Shown here: positions 35,334-45,594 of the stretch, piece after piece
Numbering within the stretch: position 1 is the stretch's first letter
How the letters are laid out: every line of letters starts with the position of its first letter
Assembly: GCA_007922195.1 (NCBI GenBank)
Contig: ML682008.1
Span: 4,291,077-4,355,076 of the forward strand
DNA: 64,000 nucleotides
DNA from: Podocnemis expansa
Lineage: Eukaryota; Chordata; Testudines; Podocnemididae
Direction: 5' to 3'
Position numbers and translations under genes: made by a program
Notes under the pieces: model-generated
Databases searched by the model: none
Told to the model about the DNA's origin: nothing
The model's input: only the letters and a program-made list of their open reading frames with translations

Positions 35334-35791
35334 GAGTGGTTTCACACTGGCGTGGTCTGAGAACTGTCCGAGTATGCCATGAAATTTTGTACAAAAGTAT
35401 TGAAAATCAGTTTAAAACATTGTTGCATCTTAACATTCCATCCAAACAAATTACAACTCATAAAGCATGCAAATTTAATTGTCAAATTAAAAGTGATGTA
35501 TTCATCTTTCCACTTTAAAATGTGAACATTCTAAATGGAGGTGGTCAAAAGGCAAAATTGAGATGACGTGTATTTTTTCACAGTGGATGTGAAATATTTA
35601 TATATCTAATTCTTCTTTAGCTTTTTGTATGCATTATGTTGTAAACCTCTCTAGTAAGACCGTGACCATAGTAAATGTAAGGAAATGTGATATTTATGAG
35701 CAATCAATTCAGCTGAAAACAAATGGGTGTTTCATGGAATTGTTTATCTCATTGAAGTGTGCCGTGTTACTGAAAAGGTTGGGAACCACAG
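35334..35791. mobile_element. hAT-like element, diverged
   Basis: The left end (G)AGTGGTTTCACACTGGCG and the reverse complement of the right end, CTGTGGTTCCCAACCTTTTC, are hAT-type ends. The flanks CTCTAGAT and TACTAGAC may be a worn 8-bp TSD. No transposase frame. Confidence 0.6.
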
Positions 35792-36020
35792 TACTAGACA
35801 TTGTACCTTATTCTTTTTACATGGCTACCCAGCTCTGCTAGCCAGTTTGGAGGTGGTACCCATAGCTGATTCTGCTTGTGGAGGGCACCTTTGTTTAGAC
35901 CCTATGCTCCCCTTGACACCTGGAACTAAGACCTGAGTACCCCAAACACTGAACTGATATTCATGAGAAGAATTCTAACTCCTCCATCCTTCAATACAAG
36001 ACTGTTTCAGAGCAGATGAT

Positions 36021-36043
36021 CTCTCTCTCTCTCTCTCTCTCTC
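36021..36043. repeat. CT dinucleotide microsatellite
   Basis: An uninterrupted CT run of about 23 bp. Confidence 0.95.
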
Positions 36044-36680
36044 CATTCGAACTGCTGAATAAGTGTGTTCCTGTGACTTTGGCATTTGCCAGGTACTTGG
36101 GTGCATAATTGACCTATCTATGTGTATGCACATGCAAGTCACTCATTTACAAGTGCATGAGCTGCTCCATCATATTTTGTAGCCACAGTTTATGTGGCAG
36201 GTTTGAAAATGTTGCCTCTTAAGGAATCACGTATCTCATTTCCTGATGATGGAATCATTGCTATTTTATTTCATCCATTAAAAATTACATTGGCTCATAA
36301 TATTCGATGGAATCTGTTCAGTATCCTTTGGTATAATTAGGTTTTGACTCTTTCCAATTATATTGAAACAAATATGTTTGGTACAGTTTGCTCCATTTTA
36401 TTCTGGGTGGTCCAGTGAATTGTTCATGAAGCTACCTGGCAATCCTATCTCTTAATGTTCCATTGACACACTGGAAATACTTGGGTAATTGACTTAATCT
36501 CCCCCATGTTTCTTATTTTCTCAGTTTGGACAAAGTGGGACCATAAAACAAACCCACTTTGTAAAAGCTCTTTGACCTGTGGCTGGAAAACTTTTTAGCA
36601 TATTAATCCCAGGATATATTGTGCAATGTGCTCTAAGAAACCACTCGGATGGACCCAAATTTCTTAGCTTCATTTTTCAG

Positions 36681-37034
36681 ACTAGAGATTCTCTGCATAG
36701 GTGGTGACCATCAACTTTTTGGCCTACCCATGGCACACCTTAGAGCTGAGAAAAGCAGCATCCTCTGAACAGCTCGATCACTGGTTCACTGAGACGTGCA
36801 ACTAATGTCTGTTTGGATCAAGATAAGCAATTGTATTATCTGAGAAAAAAAGGAATATTCTGCACAGCAACCACAGGTAAGCATTTTTATTCCACTACTC
36901 ACCACTTTTGCAGGTTTGCCTGCATGCCAACTGCTTAATAATACAACCTATAGTAATTTTATTGTAAATCGTACTTTAAAGTCTTCTTTTGGTCTTTTTC
37001 CTCCTCCAGGTTCAAAAGTTCCAAGCTAAAACAG
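36681..37034 (+). other. Candidate non-coding exons upstream of PCLO
   Basis: Two segments are bounded by strong splice-like signals on the + strand. The first, 36681-36876, has acceptor TTCATTTTTCAG and donor CACAG|GTAAGC. The second, 37010-37034 (25 nt), has acceptor TTTTTCCTCCTCCAG and donor ACAG|GTAAGTG. Stops in every frame of the first segment make it non-coding. Splice-like motifs occur by chance, so this is only a candidate, for example an upstream non-coding or alternative PCLO exon. Confidence 0.2.
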
Positions 37035-37040
37035 GTAAGT

Positions 37041-39358
37041 GTGCAAGTCATTGTTTCCTTAGAAGCAAAATGTCAAAGTCTGTAATCTTTTTCTTTCTAA
37101 ACTTATAGTGTCATCTTCCTGCTACACTTCTACACAGAAAGCTCAGAAAAGTTTTCTTAGTGAGTGATTACAGTATACACAAATCAGGGACTCAGTCCTG
37201 AAGACATTACAAGCCTGTCACTCCTGTCGAGATTAATGGGATTTTTTCCTGAATACAAACTGTGTTATTGGGCCATAGCACACTTATTAGCATTCCCTCT
37301 TCTTTTCCTATCTGAATATACTTCACAGGTTTATAACACAAGTCACAATCCCTTCTTCAGTTCTGCATTTGGTAAAGCACTCATCAAATGTACATTAAAT
37401 ATATTTTTTGTCCCACATTTATTAAATCCTTCCCATTTTTGTGACATCCTATGTTTTCTCAACTGGGTAGATGATTGCTTTTACATGCTATTTTTTAAAA
37501 AATATGTAAGACAAATATGATTTACTCAGTTTTCTTTCTTCTTCCACAGCCTTCCATTCTAGCATTGTCACCACCTTAACCTGCTTCCAAAGTGGCCTGT
37601 CTACCTTCATTATTTCCAAGTCTTCAACTTCTATTTAATGACTTATGTGCATTCCACAACAGTTTTGTTCTGGCAAGTTCATGGTTTCATACTGTCTTTC
37701 CCATGGCAACATTGGTTGTTCTCTGGTTCTTCAACTCCCTGGCATTCCCTTGTGACTGCAAGTCTCCTAAAAATCTTGCATGTGGTAGCACATATTGCTG
37801 ATTTTTATGAGATATGCCAATGACTTCTTTGAATCATGGCTTTCTAGTTGACTTCATGGCTTTCATTCAAGTGTTTCCTAGTCTTCCAGTTACCTGGATA
37901 ATTATCTCTTATGCTCTTTGATTTTAAGCTTGACAAGGGTTTCTAAAGTAAGTCAAAGGGTTCGTTGGAAGTAGAGTGCCTTTATTCCATTGGTTTTGAT
38001 CAGGTTCTTGCTCTAAATAGAAAATTTTGGCTTGGTATTTAATCCAGTCATTAGCTGCCACCAGTCACATTTCCTTCCAGAATTCTGATAATCCTTCATC
38101 ATTTAAGAACAGCATGCAACAGCAACAGAACAGAAGACAGTAGTTCTGAGAAAGCAAAATTAAATAAATAAATACAAATTGGAGGCAACATGGTGTAGGA
38201 CATGGAATTGAAGCAGAAATTCCTGTTTTCATCTAGACACTGACACTCACTGGGAAAGTCACTTAATTTTTTTCCCCACAGTTCCCCATGTCTTCAAAAT
38301 GGGCACTCACTAATAAAACTATTGCAAAATTTAGTTAAGTATTCGTACAGAATTTTGAAATTAGAAATGATGTGAGTGCTATGTATGAAGTATTATGGAT
38401 GTGTTTTTCTACTTCTTATACCCTTTAACTGTGCCTTCACTTCAGTTGCTCAGCACAGCCTTCAGAAGCCCAAATGATTAACATAGTAGCTCTTCTTCAC
38501 CTTTGTTTTTATTTATCTTTTCATACAGCCAGCCATACAACCAAGGCATGAGTGTGGTTTTTTTTCCCACTACTTGCCCTAGTTCTAATGTTCTCTCCAG
38601 CTGCTTCTCCTTCCCTTTCTTTGTAATGATCTTACTGTTCTCCATTCACATTCCACCCAGCAATACCGCAATCATTTTTACTTAAATTAGTAGGTGCATT
38701 TACATTAACTAAGATATTGATGAGAAAACAGTGGCACAGGATGTCCTGATATTACTAGCAAGTGAATTAATTCTGAATGTTAATTTTAGCACTCAGAGTA
38801 TAATCTTTGTTTATAACTACCCTTTGGATAGCACCTTGGAGCTGGCAGCTTGTTTTTATATTTCTGCTTGTACATTTCTCTACTCAGTTATGGAACCACA
38901 TCAACAAATAAATTGTAGTAATAATAAAGACTTGTGGGGTTTTTTGCTGGCCAGTAAAGGTGCCAATTAGAATTCAACCATGATGGATTTTTTTTTTTTT
39001 TGAGATGTGCCTATGTGTCTATTTGGGGCTCACTCAAACACACACTCATGTTATTGACAAGATTCCTTTTGCCTTTGACAAGACTTGTATTTAGCCAGGG
39101 ACCACCTGCTTATTTCACACCAGCCACTGAATGGTAATGAGAGAAATGATAACTTCTGATAGAAAAAGCTGATTTATTTAATAGCTATTTTGCATTTGTG
39201 ACAACAGAGTGCTGTGCCTCATTATCTTGTGATGTTGTCAGTGACAGCAAAACCAGCGAGTTAGTGTCACTTTCAGATAGAATAAGAAGCTGATAGAGCA
39301 AAAAAGATGTATGGAAATTATGGAGCATAGTGTAGGAGAAGAAAGCAGACATGCCATG
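37041..39358. other. Intergenic, no recognisable feature
   Basis: T-rich sequence with several hydrophobic short frames that reflect the T content; nothing supported. Confidence 0.45.
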
Positions 39359-39947
39359 CAAGGTTTAAAGTAAGCCGAAATGTGGTGGAATGCCATTCTG
39401 GGGCCCACTATTTTAGGGGCTCAGCATTCCAGGGCCCTAAAATTCAAACTTGGAGCCAGAACAATGCATTCCAGGGCCCACCATTTAAAAATAGCAGGCC
39501 CCAGAATGAAGAGTTCCAGTTCCATTTTTTATTTTTAGGGGCCCAAATGCTGGCCCCCTAAAAGTAGCAGACCCCAGAGCAGTGTTCCACCATGTTCTGG
39601 TGAGCAGGGCCAGGGGCAGAGGCCAGAGGCGTTGCTGGGGGCCTCAAGCCCTGCCTCAAACCCCTCCCCTTCCATGCCCCACCTCCAACCTGGGGCCTGC
39701 AGCCTCCATCTCAGCCACGCTGCCACCTGGACCCAGGGCCTACCACCTCCACCTCCACCTCCACAGCCACGGTGCCGCCAGTAAGTGTGGGGTGGCCTGG
39801 CTTGCACTGGGGGTGCATTGGGGGCAAGGGATGGGGGTCTGGCATGGGGAGGCAGAAGCTGGGATCTGGGGAGCTTACCCACGCAGGAGGGGAAGCCCAC
39901 CAGCACGGGAGCATTACAGGGCCACCCAAATTATACTTTAACCCCTG
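39359..39947. mobile_element. hAT-like element related to 2861-3494, inverted
   Basis: The right end AATTATACTTTAACCCCTG is the reverse complement of the left end of 2861-3494. The left end CAAGGTTTAAAGTAAGC matches that element's other terminus. The flanks ATGCCATG and ACACCATG are a worn 8-bp TSD. The interior repeats AGGGGCCC / TTTTTAGGGG motifs and a CCACCTCCA run. Confidence 0.72.
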
Positions 39948-40290
39948 ACACCATGGGACTTCTGGGACAGATTACTGTTGAGTTGTGGTTCATAAGGAAA
40001 ATAAGATCAGGTCATGCACGTAAAGCCTGCTACAGGTACCATCATGTAAGCCAGTACAACCTGCCATGGGTTAAGTACTCAGTAATTAACCCAGAAACTG
40101 CATCAGTTAGTGAGGAAGATATGCCAGAAGCCCATAGGACTGAATAAACAATATCTATGAAGGAGCAACTCCATCTGGTACTGTTGCCTTGCAGCTATTC
40201 TTGCTTAGGGCTAGAAGAGAAAATTAAGCCTCTGGTAGACAAAATGTTAGGAAAATAGCACTGCAACTCAGTTTTGCCCTGTGCCATCTC

Positions 40291-40992
40291 TTGCATCTGT
40301 GCTGGCTTCAGAACGTGTTGGTCTCCATGATTTTGTGCTTAGTCGCTACTGCCAACAGGGTGGACTTTGGTCTTAAAGCAAGCTGTTGCCTCCCTCTGGA
40401 ACTTGTTGCCTCCTTATTTTCTTTCTGCCCAGGTGTACACATTGAACATTCAGGTACAAGGATCACTGTCTTTAAAGGTGCTTATGGGAAAGGGCAGACA
40501 ATGTGTGCTGCTGTGTCAAATGATCTACAGAAAGTCAAAGAGTCTTGAAAGTCCATAAGATCTTTACATAAGATGCATTTCACCTTTTTCTGACATGGAA
40601 AAAGTAAATTAGACAGCTGTGAACAAAAAGTGGGTTTCATAATTGAAAACTCATTAGAACACATGGTTAAATGTCCTGTTGCAACATTGGAACGTTTTGC
40701 TGACAATATCAGCATATATGCCTCAAAACTTCATTCCGTCTCAGAAGGAAAGGATTTTTTCAGCAACTTGATTGTGTCATCAGTAAGCTACCATCAAGTG
40801 TGCTTCTTGGGGGACTTCAAGCCAGAGCTGGCTCAAATTACAAGATCTGGCCCCTATGTATTGGCTATGATGGAGAAAGAAAAATGGATGACAATGGGCA
40901 AAGATTACTGTATTATCAACTCCAACTTTCCTAAAAGGTTTTGCAGAGACACACCAGATCTGGCACTAACCAGATTTTATTATTATCTGTAG
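40291..40992 (+). pseudogene. Broken protein-like tract, family not recognised
   Basis: Two open stretches (to 40548 and 40630-40992) lie in the same reading frame. The ~80 bp between them continues that frame with two or three stops. The translation is protein-like, not repeat-like: SGTRITVFKGAYGKGQTM in the first part, DNISIYASKLHSVSEG and SYHQVCFLGDFKPELAQ in the second. About 230 codons run without introns, so a retrocopy of a host gene or a gene from an unrecognised mobile element is likely. I cannot name the family. The upstream boundary is uncertain, and the frame does not obviously continue past 40992. Confidence 0.4.
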
Positions 40993-41321
40993 AAAACTCC
41001 TACAGGATGTTCTGCATACTTGTAGATTTCACACGCAGACCATATAATCTGCAAAATAGGATTTCAATATGGAAATTCCATTGTACCAAACAAATGTGTG
41101 TTGCCCTCACATTAACATTAACTGAACAAAAGACCAAGGAAGATGACTTCTGAAGAAACCGGTGATTCTGGTGCAAGGTGTGTTGGCTGTGTGATGGATG
41201 TCTGCTCCTCACTGTCCAGAAAAGGGTTAAGAAAGCCTTTTGAAGGCAGCTAATAGGAAGGAGCTGCATGGCAGTCAGTCAGGGCCAGAAGGCCAGTGCT
41301 TCAAAGAATTTGAATGGGAAG

Positions 41322-41504
41322 TTCCAAAGGGGCAGCCATATTAGTCTAGTTCAGCAAAAGAAGCAAGGAGTCCTGTGGCACTTAAAGACTAACAGATTTG
41401 TTTATTGCATGAGCTTTCGTGGGATTTTCTCCCACAAAAGCTCATGCATTAAATAAATCTGTTAGTCTTTAAGTGCCACAGGAGTCCTTGCTTCTTTTGT
41501 TGAA
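41322..41504. repeat. Near-perfect fold-back copy of repeat A
   Basis: The left arm (41322-41422; GTTCAGCAAAAGAAGCAAGG, then AGTCCTGTGGCACTTAAAGA) is followed after a ~5-base loop by its reverse complement (TCTTTAAGTGCCACAGGAGT, CCTTGCTTCTTTTGTTGAA). The stem is about 80 bp with few mismatches. It is the best preserved of three such hairpins here. Confidence 0.88.
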
Positions 41505-41909
41505 AGGGAAGGACTGTCAGCACCCTGGACAGAGCAGTGGCTGGCTGCTGAGATTCAGCAGCACTAAATGTGTTCAAGGAAGGGCTGATAAGGTGCCAGG
41601 GCTGCAAGAAAGTGTCTCACGGAAATCTGTGGAGGTGTTGGGGGAGCCACAGAAGAGGCTGACACATGCTGGTAACAAGACTGCAGTGACACAGTAAGAA
41701 GTGGCTTGCAATGGACTGCTGATTCCCCCAGAAGGGTGGGAATACAAGCAATGACTTGAGTGGAGGGAAAGGAGGGTCCAGCAGTCACTGAACTGTGCAT
41801 GAGACACCACTGAGAGGGCTGCTGGCTTGTCTGGGAGCTGATTCCCCTAATAATCACCAGGGGCACCAAGGCAGGGCATCACATCATGTCACAGGCTGCA
41901 CCTGAAGTT

Positions 41910-42759
41910 TTAATAGTTAGTACTGTTAGAAGTTGTGCAAGAAATTCTGTTATTTAGGATCACTTTTATCAGATAACATCTCTCTATGATGACCCTAATT
42001 TTTGCATTGGAAAGGCAGCCACAATGCATGACCACCTGACCAAGTATGTATGGTGTAACAGGAAACTGACCCTGAACACCAAGAAATGGGCCCACCAAAT
42101 GTGTTTTGAGCATGCTGTGTATAGTGCGCATAAAAGAAAGCTAAATATCTTTCACACCTATTGTCTCTGCTGTAGTCTTTATAGCAAATGAAGGACAAAG
42201 GCCCTGACACCAAAGTATCTGAGACAGTGAAATTACCCAGTTTAATCAATGTTCTCAGACACCAATGTCTCCAAAAGGTTGGTCATCTGTCCCAGATGGA
42301 AGATGGGCTCAATCCAAAGTATCTCCACATAGAGGACTTGTGGATACTCCAAGGTCACTGGGTTTAAGAACATTTGCAAAAAGGATTTGAAAGCTTTTAA
42401 CAGCATCATGAGATGGGACGCTGAGGATAGCAACAGGCTGCACTAGAGGGCTGTTCTGCAAAAGGAAGGCAAAGACCTGAAGAGAAATGGTTGAGAAAGA
42501 AGACAGTGAAGAGTATGAAAAAGTGCTGTATGCCTCAAGCCTACAAGTGTGCTGGCTTATCCTTTGGTCCTGCACCTTACTCCTGCTTTATCTGTAGCAA
42601 GACCTGTTGCTTGAGAATTGGACTTTTGAGCGATGTGTCCATATTATGACACAGTAACTGAACTGCTTTGGTGTGAACACTGTCATCTTTTAAGATGAAC
42701 AGCTGCCATTCATAAGTGACAGTAAATGGCACAACATTTTGAAGAAAGCCAGTTTCCAT
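41910..42759 (-). pseudogene. Protein-like tracts on the minus strand, family not recognised
   Basis: Reading from 42759 down to 41910, successive minus-strand frames give sequence with ordinary protein composition: FTVTYEWQLFILKDD, NPVTLEYPQVLYVEILWIEP and IHTWSGGHALWLPFQ. They are interrupted by frame changes. This may be a decayed gene or an antisense mobile-element ORF. Composition alone is weak evidence. Confidence 0.25.
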
Positions 42760-43075
42760 AAATATTCCTGTAATTTTTTAGATTCATGAATACTTACTGT
42801 GATGACCCCATTAAAGTCAATAGCAAGACTCCCCTTAGATTCAACAGGACAACAAGAATTTCACTCTTTGTTCTCCTCCCTCAGCTATATATCTTTCTCT
42901 ATGCACCCACCACAGGTTAGGTAGATGAACACACCGCCCCTACAGACAATCCCACATCAGGCACAGAAAGGCATCCCTTGCACTGGTTTCTCTAAAAGAG
43001 AAACATAGATCCTGTCATATTTTTGGCTCCAAAGCCAAATGACATCAGGTCGAGACAGGCTAGCTGCCCATAGTG

Positions 43076-43342
43076 CAGGGGTTGGTAATCAAAAGATAAG
43101 AGCCATTTTTAAAAAAAATAATAATTCAAAATCAAATATTTTGAGAGCTGCCGTGGCTGGTTGTAGTCTCCTTGTTGGGGGAGCTTGGACAGGGTGGCCA
43201 GGGAGTGGGGAGGAGAGCCTGGAACTAGGCAGGTGCCACCCGCAGGCTCCTTCAGTGATGGAGAGTGGGGCAGGGCCTGAAGCCACAAGGAGGTAGCCAA
43301 AGAGCTGCATGTGTCTCCAGCACTGCAGGTTGCAGACCCCTG
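43076..43342. mobile_element. hAT-like element
   Basis: The left end CAGGGGTTGGTAATCAAAAG and the reverse complement of the right end, CAGGGGTCTGCAACCTGCAG, are hAT-type ends, with AAGAGCC / GAGCTGC subterminal motifs. The TSD is not clear. Confidence 0.7.
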
Positions 43343-43709
43343 TCCTCGTGCATCCAGATCAAATCAACCCAGACTCCAATTCACCATTGAAAAGTGCTAC
43401 AAAAATCCAGAGCCAGTGCTGGATCCAGCCAATTTTTGGCCGCTCTTCTACATAAATAGCACCCTGCTAACTGGACCCTGATGCAACCTCCTCCCACTTA
43501 ACTAATCCTCCCAAGGAAATGCAGGGATGCCTGGGATCTAGCTGTTCCAGGTGCAGCAGGGTGTGGGAGGCTAAAGGTGCAGCCCTTTTTCAGCAGTGCA
43601 GTTGGGGATGGCACCAAAGTCTGGCAGCCCTCAGTGCTGCTGTTGCCCCAGACTCCTCTGGTGCTGGGGCTGGTTTCCCTCCCCTCTCCCAATAAGTATT
43701 CTCCCCAGG

Positions 43710-44845
43710 ACTTGAAATTATGGGGGGGGAGGGTGTATGGGGAGGTGTAGGGGGTGCTCACTAATTTGGTATAACACTGTTGCTAGCTGACAACTGGGCT
43801 GGTGCTGGGAAATTTGGGGCTGGTGTGGAGGGTATTGGGGGTTCTCAGTAAATTAGTATAACACTTACTAGATGACAACTGAGGGTGTTGGGAAATTCAG
43901 GAAGGATTTAGGGGGAGGTATGGGGGATATGAGGGGTGCTCTCTAATTTGGTATAACAATGTTACTAGCTGACAACTTGGGGGTCTTGGGAGATTCAGGG
44001 AGGGTGTAGGGGGGTGCTCACTAAACTGGTACAACACTACTGCTAGCTGACAACTGGGCAGGTGTTGGGAAATTCAGGGGAGGTGTGGAGGGTACTGGGG
44101 GTGCTCACTAAATTTGTATAACACGGTTACTAGCTGAGATCTGGGGGGTGTTGGGAAATTCAGCGGGTGTATGGGGTATTGGGGGCATTCACTAATTTGG
44201 TATAACACTGTTCCTAGCTGACTTACTGGGGTGTTGGGAAATTCAGGGGGCATAGGGGGTTTTAGGGGTGCTAACTAAATTGGTATACTACTACTGCTAG
44301 CTAACAACTGGGGGTGATGGGAAATTCAGGGGAGGTGTGGAGGGTATTGGGGGCACTCACTAATTTAGTCTAACACTGTTACTAGCTAACAGCTGGGGGG
44401 TGTTGGGAAATGCAGGGGAGGTGTGGAGGGTATTGGGGGTGCTCACTAAATTTGTATAACACTGTTACTAGCTGAGATCTGGGGGGGTGTTGGGAAATTC
44501 AGGGGGTGTAGGGGTATTGGGGGTGCTAACTAAATTGGTATACTGCTACTGCTAGCTAACAACTGGAGGTGTTGGGAAATTCAGGGGAGCTGTGGAGGGT
44601 ATTGGGGGCACTCACTAATTTGGTCTAACTGTTACTAGCTAACAACTGGGAGGTGTTGGGAAATTCAGAGAGGGTGCAGGGGGAGGTGTGGAGGGTATTG
44701 GGGGTGCTCACTAAATTGGTCTAACACTGTCACTAGATGAGATGGGGGGTGTGTTGGGAAATGCAGCGAGAGTGTGGGGGGTTTTGGGGGTGCTCACTCA
44801 ATCAGCATCACACTGTTGCCAGCTGACAATTGGGGGTGTTAGAGA
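43710..44845 (+). repeat. Minisatellite array, left arm of a large inverted repeat
   Basis: About 13 tandem copies of a ~84-bp unit. The conserved core reads GGGGGTGCTCACTAA, then TATAACACTGTTACTAGCTG, then ACAACTGGGGGGTGTTGGGA and AATTC. Anchor spacing (CTAGCTGA and variants) is 79-98 bp, from 43783 to 44819. The array begins with ACTTGAAATTA (43710-43720) and runs directly into the PCLO promoter. The + strand is strongly G-rich. From 44297 to 44733 the variants recur every third unit. Confidence 0.95.
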
Positions 44846-45199
44846 ACTCCCAGCTCCCGCGGACCTTTGCAGGGACCTCGCGCTCTGCTGCGCATGCGCA
44901 CAGTAGCGACGAATGGGGCGGGGTCCCCGAGGGGAGGGGGCGCCCGGCCGCGGCCAGCCTCGTTCCCAGCCCAGCGGGCTCCGCCCCCCATTGGCCACCG
45001 GCGACTTTCCCCGCCCCCTGCCGGGGCGCCGCGGCGTCTCGTTTAACCGCCAGGAGAGGGCGGGGCAGCGGCTGCCACCTGCCCGACGCAGGGCGCATGC
45101 GCGGGGCTCGGCTCGCCCTCTCTCGCGCCGGCAGCGGCGGCTGAAGCCAGCGCCCCAGAGCCGGCGGCGGCGGGCGAGGCGCGGGGTCCGGCTCCGGCC
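44846..45199 (+). promoter_or_regulatory. PCLO: PCLO CpG-island promoter and 5' UTR
   Basis: A GC- and CpG-dense block directly upstream of the start codon and extending to about 45590. It contains two NRF1-type palindromes (TGCGCATGCGCA at 44889-44900 and GCGCATGCGC at 45093-45102), GC boxes (GGGGCGGGG near 44935 and CCCCGCCCCC near 45009) and an inverted CCAAT box (ATTGG at 44990-44994). No TATA box is seen. These are usual parts of a TATA-less CpG-island promoter. The start of transcription cannot be placed from sequence. Confidence 0.8.
45097..45144 (+). other. Upstream ORF in the PCLO leader
   Basis: An ATG inside the second NRF1 palindrome opens a 15-codon frame (MRGARLALSRAGSGG) that stops 55 bp before the PCLO start. 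It is relevant only if transcription starts upstream of 45097. Confidence 0.35.
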
Positions 45200-45381
45200 A
45201 TGGGCAACGAGGCGAGCCTGGAGGGCGGCGAGGGGCTGGCGGCGGCGGCGGGCGCGGAGGCGGAGGTGGAGCTGAGCCGGCTGAGCGAGGCGGAGCGGAG
45301 GCAGATCGCCGCCGTCATGTCAAGGGCGCAGGGGCTGCCCCCGGGAAGCGCCGCCGGCGCCGAGCCGCCTCCCGTGCCCAG
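45200..45381 (+). CDS. PCLO: Piccolo, exon 1 (coding part)
   Basis: Encodes residues 1-61 of Piccolo, a very large scaffold protein of the presynaptic active zone. MGNEASLEGG at the N-terminus and LSEAERRQIAAVMSRAQGLP (residues 28-47) are nearly the same as in mammalian PCLO. The Gly2 context (MGNE) suggests N-myristoylation, which is inference. The start has a strong context (GGCCATGG). The reading frame runs on to a stop at 45413-45415, so splicing must occur before that. The only site that agrees in phase with exon 2 and restores the arginine is after CCCAG at 45381, followed by GCAGGC: a GC donor. No GT lies between 45381 and the stop. The exon sits inside the CpG island. Confidence 0.93.
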
Positions 45382-45594
45382 GCAGGCAACGCGACCCGCC
45401 GGCCGCGCGCGCTGAGGGGGGCGGTTGGCGCGCGGCCGTTGGGCGCCCGGCGGGGCGGGGCGGGGGGGTCCCCGGCTCCTCCCAAACGGCCGGTCCCGGG
45501 TCTGCCGGGCGGGCCGGGACCCCGGCGGCTCTCTTCCCCTTCGGGGCGGGGAGGAGAAAAAGGGAGCCTGGGCAGGGGTTTCCCTGGCACCCTC

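Noticed and set aside
1..44845. Exons of SEMA3E, the expected upstream neighbour of PCLO by vertebrate synteny
   Set aside because: No semaphorin-like translation is visible, so its 3' end must lie outside this window.
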